Source of the DNA: Candidatus Gottesmanbacteria bacterium RIFCSPLOWO2_01_FULL_43_11b
GTDB lineage: Bacteria > Patescibacteriota > Microgenomatia > UBA10105 > UBA927
NCBI GenBank assembly: GCA_001780985.1
Contig: MFJV01000001.1
Span: 308-37,465 of the forward strand
Length of the DNA stretch: 37,158 nt
Direction of reading: 5' to 3'
Shown: positions 27,354 through 34,071 of the stretch, piece after piece
How positions within the stretch are numbered: position 1 is the stretch's first letter
Layout: each line of letters starts with the position of its first letter
Program-made: the position numbers and the translations under genes
The notes under the pieces: model-generated
What the model was told of the DNA's origin: nothing
The model's database searches: none
Seen by the model: only the letters and a program-made list of their open reading frames with translations

Positions 27354-27375
27354 CTTCAAGGAGTCTCCTCGTAGG
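27354..27375 (+). repeat. palindromic repeat copy e, upstream flank of RAYT
   Basis: CTTCAAGGAGTCTCCTCGTAGG; inverted relative to copy b on the other flank. Confidence 0.85.
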
Positions 27376-27429
27376 TATAGCGATTGTTTGCCTTTCCACC
27401 CTCCATTTGTTACCATCGTTTTACCTAAC

Positions 27430-27834
27430 ATGAAGTATTTACTTCGAGTTTACCTTTTCAACGTATTTGCGCTCTGGTTAACGAGTCAACTACTTCCAAG
27501 CTTAGTCATTTTGGGAGGTTGGCAGGTTATTATGACCGCCGGTATATTTTTGAGCCTTCTTATGCTCCTGGTAGCTCCGGTTTTGAAAATACTCTTTATT
27601 CCTATAAATCTCCTCACGTTTGGGCTTTTTTCGTGGTTAATTAATGTTGCAGTCGTCTTTTTACTTACTTTTGTTTTCCCCAGCGTCACCATACGGCCTT
27701 TTACGTATGAAGGGGCGACATTTTCAGGTTTTGTTATTCCATCAGTTGAGGTAACGTACCTTGCTTCTCTTATTATTACATCGCTTACTATAACGCTTAT
27801 TACAAATATCCTCCATTCGGTAAGTGAGGGTTAA
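27430..27834 (+). CDS. phage holin family 4 (DUF360-like) membrane protein
   Basis: Four hydrophobic segments with APVLKILFIPINLLTFGLFSWLINV, typical of this family. Confidence 0.75.
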   Translation: MKYLLRVYLFNVFALWLTSQLLPSLVILGGWQVIMTAGIFLSLLMLLVAPVLKILFIPINLLTFGLFSWLINVAVVFLLTFVFPSVTIRPFTYEGATFSGFVIPSVEVTYLASLIITSLTITLITNILHSVSEG

Positions 27835-27835
27835 T

Positions 27836-28828
27836 ATGGAAACCAATCGTAAAAAAATAGTCTGTATAGGTGGTGGAACAGGCACATTCGTGGTTCTTCG
27901 CGGTCTCAAACACCATCCTGTTAGTTTAACCGCAATTGTTACCATGAGTGATTCCGGTGGAAGCAATAAACGGATACGGGATGAATTCGGCTTACTTCCT
28001 ACGTCTGATATACGTCAATGTTTTGTGGCACTTTCTGACGAAAACGGTGGGGTGGGACTCCTTCGAAAGCTCTTTATGCATCGATTTGAGAAAGGAAAAG
28101 GAATATCCGGTATGACATTCGGCAATCTTTTTATGGCAGCGTTAAGTGACATTCTTGGCTCCCAAAAGGAAGCGATTAAACAAACAGGTAAAGTGCTTCG
28201 AATTCGCGGTACGGTCATTCCGGTAACGTATACGCAAACAAACCTTCGGGCACAATATGAAGACGGGCACACTGTATCAGAAGAGCACTTTATCGACGAA
28301 CCGATTCACGACGGCCGATTAAAGATCGTTTCTGTTGAACTTAAACCAAAAGCACAAGCAAATCCCGATGCAATCCGCGCAATAGAACAGGCAGACCTCA
28401 TTGTTTTAGGTCCGGGAGACCTCTATACAAGCCTCATTCCAAATCTCCTTATTTCCGGAATTTCCGGTGCAATCAAGCGCTCGAAAGCAAAAAAAGTATA
28501 CATAGTCAATCTCATGACTAAATACGGACAAACGTATAATTTCACGGCACGCGATCACGTCAACGCACTTTCAGAATATATTGGAAGCTCGACACTTGAT
28601 TATGTCCTTATCAATAATAAAAAATTGCCCAAAACTGCCCTTGATCTCTATAAAAAATCACATGAGTTTCCCGTAGAAGATAATCTCAATAACGATAATT
28701 CACACAAAGTTATTCGGGCTGATCTGGCAAGCCAAGCGCTTATTACCCGTGCTGCCACTGATAGGCTCATTCGAAGCCTCATCCGGCATGACAGCACCAA
28801 GCTAGGAGGTGTATTAATAAAATTATGA
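27836..28828 (+). CDS. yvcK: YvcK-like (CofD-related) protein, putative gluconeogenesis factor
   Basis: IVCIGGGTGTFVVLRGLK, VTMSDSGGSNKRIRDEFGLLPTSDIRQC, GMTFGNLFMAALSD. Confidence 0.92.
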   Translation: METNRKKIVCIGGGTGTFVVLRGLKHHPVSLTAIVTMSDSGGSNKRIRDEFGLLPTSDIRQCFVALSDENGGVGLLRKLFMHRFEKGKGISGMTFGNLFMAALSDILGSQKEAIKQTGKVLRIRGTVIPVTYTQTNLRAQYEDGHTVSEEHFIDEPIHDGRLKIVSVELKPKAQANPDAIRAIEQADLIVLGPGDLYTSLIPNLLISGISGAIKRSKAKKVYIVNLMTKYGQTYNFTARDHVNALSEYIGSSTLDYVLINNKKLPKTALDLYKKSHEFPVEDNLNNDNSHKVIRADLASQALITRAATDRLIRSLIRHDSTKLGGVLIKL

Positions 28829-29040
28829 GAATTGCACTCCTTATCGTTCATCTTTTGATTGCCATAGGCCTTACCGGATTTATTTTGCTTCAAAGCAGCA
28901 AAGGAGGCTTAGGTGCTGCATTCGGAGGTGGAGAAGCATATCACAGTAAACGTGGTGCCGAACGGATGATATTTACGGCAACAATTGTTGCAAGTGTTTT
29001 ATTTTTTCTTACATCCATCGGACTTCTTTTAATCGGCTAA
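28825..29040 (+). CDS. secG: preprotein translocase subunit SecG
   Basis: 71 aa, two TM helices, ILLQSSKGGLGAAFGGG. Confidence 0.92.
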   Translation: MRIALLIVHLLIAIGLTGFILLQSSKGGLGAAFGGGEAYHSKRGAERMIFTATIVASVLFFLTSIGLLLIG

Positions 29041-29041
29041 C

Positions 29042-30391
29042 ATGAGTATTATTCCAATGCGCCGTATACGTTTTCTCTTCTGGGTTGTCCGTGAACTCAC
29101 CGGCAAATATAAACGGTCGCTCCTTATTGGCTTTTTAATAGGACTAGCCGTAGCGTTTGCAATCGGCAGATTTTCAATAACACTCTCGTCGCAACTTTTT
29201 ACAAAAACAGTGAGGGTCGGTATTATCGGTGAATTCACTCCAACAACGCTGCCGATTAAAATTCAGCAAAAAATAAGTAACGGGCTTACGCAACTATCTG
29301 CAGATGGTTCACCGCAGGCATCTCTTGCATTATCCTGGGAATCGACCGAAAGCGGAAGACTTTTTCTTTTTCATCTCCGTGATGGTTTAACGTGGCATAA
29401 TGAAAAATCTGTATCTGCAAAGGACATAAACTATAATATTCGCGGAGCAACGCTAAATCCTATAGACGAACGTACCCTTGAAGTACATTTATCAACTGCC
29501 TATAGCCCGTTTCCTGTTCTTGTAGCAAAACCGATTTTTCAGGCTGGCCTTCGTGGTTTTGGGCCGTACAAAGTTTCCGCAATACGCCTTAAGGGCGATA
29601 AAGTCGATTACATAAAACTGGTTCCGTTTAAAGACGACACACTTCCTGTTACCGAGTATCGATTTTATAGAACTGAGGCTCTGGCTACCTTAGCCTACAA
29701 GAGGGGAGACGTTGATATTTTAGAAGATATGAGTTCTGCACAAGCCCTTTCACAATGGGGGCAAACGACAGTTATTGAAGAAACGAATTTCCAGCGTATT
29801 GTGACGTTGTTTTTCAATCAAAAAAAGCAGTTGCTTATGGAAAAGGGGATACGGCAGGCACTTGGATATGCTGTCGGGGAGCTTCCGGGTGAACGTGCAT
29901 ATTCACCGTTCTCAAAATTATCCTGGGCATATACCGATAAAGTTAAAAAATATGACTCTGATATTGTACAGGCGAAAAAATTATTTAGTGCAAGTAATGT
30001 GGGAAGCCAATCTGCAACGCTGACTCTTTCAACGTTTCCAAGCTACCTCGAGGTTGCTAATTCAATTGCGCAGTCTTGGACCGACCTTGGGCTACCAACG
30101 ACCGTACGAGTCATTAGCAGTGTTACGGATGACTATGATGTGCTTCTTTCGGCCGCCGAATTGCCGCCGGATCCTGATCAGTATCCGTTTTGGCATTCTA
30201 CGCAGACGCAAACAAATATAACGAGCTACGTGAATGTTAAAATTGATAAATTACTTGAGGACGGAAGGCAGGAAACGGATCCGGAGAAACGAAAACTCAT
30301 TTACGGCGATTTTCAGCGCCGTCTCACCGACGACGCCCCGGCAATATTTTTGTATCACCCCAAGACGTATACGATAAAAAGAGGAAAATAA
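29042..30391 (+). CDS. ABC transporter substrate-binding protein, family 5 (oligopeptide-binding-like)
   Basis: LSWESTESGRLFLFHLRDGLTWHNEKSVSAKDI; C-terminal YGDFQRRLTDDAPAIFLYHP; N-terminal TM anchor. Confidence 0.85.
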   Translation: MSIIPMRRIRFLFWVVRELTGKYKRSLLIGFLIGLAVAFAIGRFSITLSSQLFTKTVRVGIIGEFTPTTLPIKIQQKISNGLTQLSADGSPQASLALSWESTESGRLFLFHLRDGLTWHNEKSVSAKDINYNIRGATLNPIDERTLEVHLSTAYSPFPVLVAKPIFQAGLRGFGPYKVSAIRLKGDKVDYIKLVPFKDDTLPVTEYRFYRTEALATLAYKRGDVDILEDMSSAQALSQWGQTTVIEETNFQRIVTLFFNQKKQLLMEKGIRQALGYAVGELPGERAYSPFSKLSWAYTDKVKKYDSDIVQAKKLFSASNVGSQSATLTLSTFPSYLEVANSIAQSWTDLGLPTTVRVISSVTDDYDVLLSAAELPPDPDQYPFWHSTQTQTNITSYVNVKIDKLLEDGRQETDPEKRKLIYGDFQRRLTDDAPAIFLYHPKTYTIKRGK

Positions 30392-30397
30392 TCCTGG

Positions 30398-30450
30398 CTG
30401 CGGGGCTTGGATTCGAACCAATCCGCCAGCTGGCGGACTGCTCTCCCACA
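30398..30450 (-). pseudogene. degenerate tRNA 3' portion carrying a palindrome in place of the anticodon arm
   Basis: Minus strand TGGGAGAGCAG-TCCGCCAGCTGGCGGA-TTGGTTCGAATCCAAGCCCCGCAG: T-arm and 3' acceptor but no matching 5' acceptor adjacent. Confidence 0.5.
30422..30437. repeat. perfect 16-bp palindrome TCCGCCAGCTGGCGGA
   Basis: Sequence equals its own reverse complement. Confidence 0.8.
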
Positions 30451-30455
30451 CAAGG

Positions 30456-30526
30456 CTTCGGGACTACGATTCGAACGTAGATTCACAGCTCCAAAGGCTG
30501 TTGTCCTACCATTGAACGATCCCGAA
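30456..30526 (-). tRNA. tRNA-Gln (anticodon TTG)
   Basis: Acceptor TTCGGGA/TCCCGAA, anticodon arm ACAGC-CTTTGGA-GCTGT, T-loop TTCGAAT. Confidence 0.9.
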
Positions 30527-30532
30527 GCTCTA

Positions 30533-30579
30533 TGCGGGACTTTGCGCCGGTTGGTGTCCTACCATTGAACGACCCCGCA
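30533..30579 (-). pseudogene. 47-nt tRNA-like remnant (acceptor plus D-arm only)
   Basis: Minus strand TGCGGGG-TCGTTCAATGGTAGGACACC...TCCCGCA; D-arm matches the neighbouring tRNA-Gln; anticodon and T arms missing. Confidence 0.5.
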
Positions 30580-30582
30580 ATG

Positions 30583-30596
30583 GGTATAATTATACC
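30583..30596. promoter_or_regulatory. bidirectional -10 palindrome GGTATAATTATACC between divergent tRNA genes
   Basis: Perfect 14-bp palindrome with TATAAT on both strands. Confidence 0.45.
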
Positions 30597-30629
30597 ATTG
30601 GTCTTATATTTCTGGTAAAATTGCATAAC

Positions 30630-30703
30630 GGACGATTAGCTCAGCTGGCTAGAGCGTCTCATTTACACTGAGAAGGCCGGGGGTTCGAGTCCCTCATCGT
30701 CCA
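30630..30703 (+). tRNA. tRNA-Val (anticodon TAC)
   Basis: GGACGAT/ATCGTCC acceptor; TCTCA-TTTACAC-TGAGA. Confidence 0.93.
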
Positions 30704-30776
30704 CTTCGCTTCGCTCAGTGCAAGCACAAAGCATTTGTTATAATATTGTTTACTCTGAAGCGCTTTACGCAGAAGA

Positions 30777-30849
30777 GCCGAGATTGCCAACGTGGTCAAG
30801 GCGCATGTCTGAAGAACATGTTACCCAGGTTCGATTCCTGGTCTCGGCA
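30777..30849 (+). tRNA. tRNA-Phe (anticodon GAA)
   Basis: GCCGAGA/TCTCGGC acceptor; CATGT-CTGAAGA-ACATG. Confidence 0.9.
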
Positions 30850-30865
30850 CAATAGTAAACGCACA

Positions 30866-30894
30866 TTGACATTTTGAACTGCAATTATTATCCT
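30866..30894 (+). promoter_or_regulatory. promoter TTGACA-N17-TATCCT
   Basis: -35 at 30866-30871, -10-like at 30889-30894, ATG at 30905. Confidence 0.45.
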
Positions 30895-30904
30895 AATCTA
30901 GGAT

Positions 30905-31579
30905 ATGATTAGAAATAAAAATTTGTTTCTTAAAGCTGTCGCATTGAGAAAAGCAGGAAAAAGTTATGGTGAGATACGAAAAACTATTGGTCTTTCTAAA
31001 GCAACATTAAGTAGCTGGTTCACGGATAAAGATTGGTCTAAAAATATTGCGCGACGGCTCAGTGATAACAATAGGGAACTAACTATCAATAGGCTCTTGA
31101 GGCTAAACAGCGCTAAGCGTGAACAAAAACTTTTGCGCTATGAAAGTTATAGAAGTGAGGCAAGAGAAGAATATTTTTCGTTAAAAACCAATCCTTTATT
31201 TATTGCCGGGCTAGCAATTTATTGGGGAGAGGGAGATAAAACGGAAAACGGAAGAGTTTCGGTTATAAATAGCGATGCAAAAATGCTACAAACCGTTGCA
31301 AGTTTCTATCGTAATATTTTAAAAATTTCTGAGGAAAGGCTTCGCGCGGGTATGTTCATATATCCTGATATAAAGAAACAAAGTGTACTTGATTATTGGT
31401 CTGGTGCGTTAAAAATTCCAAAAGAGCAGTTTATTAAAACTCAATTGTTACCAAGCAGAAGCACATTAACTAAACGAAAAGTAAAATTTGGAATCTGCAG
31501 TCTGTACTTTTCAGACACGAAAACCCAGCTAAAAATTAAAGAATGGATTAGGCTATTAGCAAATGATACGCGGGTGTAG
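30905..31579 (+). CDS. HTH protein with homing-nuclease-like (LAGLIDADG-type?) domain
   Basis: N-terminal HTH KSYGEIRKTIGLSKATLSSWF; LFIAGLAIYWGEGDK...VSVINSDAKML pattern. Confidence 0.5.
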   Translation: MIRNKNLFLKAVALRKAGKSYGEIRKTIGLSKATLSSWFTDKDWSKNIARRLSDNNRELTINRLLRLNSAKREQKLLRYESYRSEAREEYFSLKTNPLFIAGLAIYWGEGDKTENGRVSVINSDAKMLQTVASFYRNILKISEERLRAGMFIYPDIKKQSVLDYWSGALKIPKEQFIKTQLLPSRSTLTKRKVKFGICSLYFSDTKTQLKIKEWIRLLANDTRV

Positions 31580-31640
31580 CTCAATGGTAGAGCGCGACAT
31601 TGCCAATGTTGATACGGGGGTCCGATTCCCCTCACTCGCT
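31570..31640 (+). tRNA. tRNA-Gly (anticodon GCC)
   Basis: GCGGGTG/CACTCGC acceptor; CGACA-TTGCCAA-TGTTG. Confidence 0.9.
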
Positions 31641-31666
31641 CAAAACATATTGTAACTCTATACAGT

Positions 31667-31752
31667 GCGGACGTGGCGGAATCTGGTATACGCGCATGCT
31701 TGAGGTGCATGTCCCGCAAGGGGTGGAGGTTCAACTCCTCTCGTCCGCACCA
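31667..31752 (+). tRNA. tRNA-Leu (anticodon GAG), CCA encoded
   Basis: GCGGACG/CGTCCGC; CATGC-TTGAGGT-GCATG; long variable arm. Confidence 0.93.
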
Positions 31753-32567
31753 ATAGGTTTTAAAACTATCGGTTCCAAATCATCCCGTGGGGCGTCGAGG
31801 GAAAAGTCGTCACCGGCTGAAGCCATTACATGAACGATTTCGATAAACGGATTGTTTTTTCCACCGGACGAACCTGCTACCATCTTCAATTCAGAGCTGG
31901 TCTCAAATGTTTTTCCGTTCATTGATATTTTCACCAGCGCACCATTGAGAATTTCTTTAGATACCTGACTTTTTCGGATGGTGGTTTTAATATTACCGTA
32001 CCCATCAATTGATGCAACGCGGTTGGCGGGAACATCGGGGATTAAGACGGGGTCAATTGGTTTTCCGACACGACTGACATCACCATTTAAAATTGCCATT
32101 GCTGCCTCAGGATACTGATCCCGTGAACGAAACTGTGTGCCAACATTGGTGACTCCAACTTCCCACAAACCCTTCAGTCTGTCTTTAACAAATGAAAGAT
32201 TATATCCTGCAGCAACGGTAAATATCGGAATATCGTTATCAAGGAGACCGCAGACAAAAGGTTGCGTAAGCTCTCCTGTCCAGGCTATTTTTCCACGCGG
32301 AGCCGTATTTGAAAATATTACGAGGTTCGGATGTTCACTATGAAGCCCGATTTGTGCTATCCAAAACCCTGTTTCGATCGTACTAAATCCGGCAACTGCA
32401 GTTTCAGTAATCCAACCTAATTTTCCCCCTGTATCAAACCTCAAAAAGTGATTTCTCACTTCACTAAACGCCGGATCAGGGCTATGCCTGCCTCCGTAGT
32501 CGGCAATGACTTCTATATGAAGACTATATGGCTTAATGTCAACAGATTTTTTGTATGTCCAGTTCAT
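31731..32567 (-). CDS. SAM hydroxide adenosyltransferase-like (DUF62/SAM_adeno_trans) protein
   Basis: NTAPRGKIAWTGELTQPFVCGLLDNDIPIFTVAAGYNLSF..., VASIDGYGNIKTTI resembling the family D.FGN..TNI motif. Confidence 0.6.
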   Translation of the reverse strand: MNWTYKKSVDIKPYSLHIEVIADYGGRHSPDPAFSEVRNHFLRFDTGGKLGWITETAVAGFSTIETGFWIAQIGLHSEHPNLVIFSNTAPRGKIAWTGELTQPFVCGLLDNDIPIFTVAAGYNLSFVKDRLKGLWEVGVTNVGTQFRSRDQYPEAAMAILNGDVSRVGKPIDPVLIPDVPANRVASIDGYGNIKTTIRKSQVSKEILNGALVKISMNGKTFETSSELKMVAGSSGGKNNPFIEIVHVMASAGDDFSLDAPRDDLEPIVLKPIGADERS

Positions 32568-32654
32568 GGTGCCGCAGAGAGGAGTTGAACCTCTATGCTA
32601 TTGCTAGCACACGCTCCTGAAGCGTGCCTGTCTACCGGGTTCCAGCACTGCGGC
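32567..32654 (-). tRNA. tRNA-Leu (anticodon CAG), CCA encoded
   Basis: GCCGCAG/CTGCGGC; CACGC-TTCAGGA-GCGTG; long variable arm; CCA at 32569-32567. Confidence 0.93.
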
Positions 32655-32694
32655 GTGCGTGACAATTATATCACGGAGTGTTACGATAACGCTC

Positions 32695-34071
32695 GTGAAA
32701 ATTCGGACAAAAATTATTGATAATGGATTTGCTGTGGGAGTAAACAACCGATGGATAAAAAATATCTATCCGAAAATTGTCTGGTCCTCATTTCCAATTA
32801 GTCTTCGTCAAATTCTTTCCGATAACGCAGCATATTTTTTTAGTATTCATTTTTCGTTTGAAAACAAAGGAAAAATTGACTATCAATTTCCTCCGCCGAA
32901 TTTACTGTCTTTTTTTACTCATGGGCTGTGGTATTCACTTCCTGAAGCGGTATTAGAGATTCCTGAGGCAAAATTTACGTCTGAAAAATTACTCCGCGAT
33001 GCATATAATAGCGGTCTTCGAACATCATTTAAGGGCCACCCATACCTAGCAAGAAGCGTAATTCCTCCAAAAATAATTAAAAATTCATTTCTCCTTCCGT
33101 TTAGTTTCGGAAAAGATAGTTTACTCACGTATGCTGTGGCAAAAGAAATAGGCCTCAAACCTCATCCTGTATTTTTTATAGAACCGACGAGCTCTTTTGA
33201 AAATGCCAACAAGGCAAAACTCCGGTTAAAATTTCAAAAAGAATTTAATGAAACAATTACACAATTTCCTCTAAATCTCGGTGCACTCCGTCAAAAAGGA
33301 GGCACGTTGTGGGGATGGGATATGCTTTTAACACAATATACGCTCCTCATGATTCCGTATCTGTATTTTTGGAAACCGCAATACTTCTTCTGGTCCAATG
33401 AACAAAGCACCAACGACGTCGAAAAAGATAAGCAAGGGTACATCATAAATACTACCTATGAGCAAGGGGTATTCTGGACAGTGCACCTCAATAATTTGTT
33501 GCGAACGTTTTCTAGTAACACAATTATTTCAAGTATTATCGAACCGCTCCACGAGATGGCAATTCTCTATATTCTTCACCATCGATATCCCAAAGTAGGA
33601 AACTATCAGTTATCCTGTTTTAATGACGATCCGAAATCTAAAAAACAAAAATGGTGCGGAAACTGTTACGAGTGTGCACGGGTATATATATTCTTACTTG
33701 GTGTAGGAGTTAATCCGAAACAAGTTGGTTTTGTCGATGACATGCTCACTCTGAAGAAGAAAAATTTGTATTATATGTTCGAACACAAAGAACTTACCCG
33801 GCCACTCAATATTCTTTTTCAAAGTTGGGGAGAGAGACTTTTAGCGTTTTACCTTGCGTACAAGCGGGGAATTAAAGGAGATCTGATTACGTTATTTGCA
33901 AAAGAACTCCTCCCGATTGTACTTAAAAAAAAGAAAGAGCTTCTTACCCAATATTGCGGTCTTCACTCGACAGAAACTATCGCAAAGGAACTTCAACCCA
34001 AATTACTCCACATTTATAGGGATGAAATGTCACGATTCCGACGGGAAATTAAGCGAGTGGATCGAGGATAG
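32695..34071 (+). CDS. PP-loop ATPase-like protein (possible distant MurL-like), paralog 1
   Basis: PFSFGKDSLLTYAVAKEIG PP-loop; SC...KWCGNCYECARVYIFLLGVGVNPKQVGF Cys cluster; GTG start at 32695 preferred by alignment to paralog 2. Confidence 0.7.
   Translation: MKIRTKIIDNGFAVGVNNRWIKNIYPKIVWSSFPISLRQILSDNAAYFFSIHFSFENKGKIDYQFPPPNLLSFFTHGLWYSLPEAVLEIPEAKFTSEKLLRDAYNSGLRTSFKGHPYLARSVIPPKIIKNSFLLPFSFGKDSLLTYAVAKEIGLKPHPVFFIEPTSSFENANKAKLRLKFQKEFNETITQFPLNLGALRQKGGTLWGWDMLLTQYTLLMIPYLYFWKPQYFFWSNEQSTNDVEKDKQGYIINTTYEQGVFWTVHLNNLLRTFSSNTIISSIIEPLHEMAILYILHHRYPKVGNYQLSCFNDDPKSKKQKWCGNCYECARVYIFLLGVGVNPKQVGFVDDMLTLKKKNLYYMFEHKELTRPLNILFQSWGERLLAFYLAYKRGIKGDLITLFAKELLPIVLKKKKELLTQYCGLHSTETIAKELQPKLLHIYRDEMSRFRREIKRVDRG

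Noticed and set aside
26648-27375. CRISPR array
   Set aside because: Repeats change orientation, have unequal spacing of about 190-280 bp, lie in coding sequence, and no cas genes are present.
30533-30579. A functional minimal tRNA lacking anticodon and T arms
   Set aside because: No anticodon arm is present, so it is better treated as a remnant beside tRNA-Gln unless small-RNA data show otherwise.
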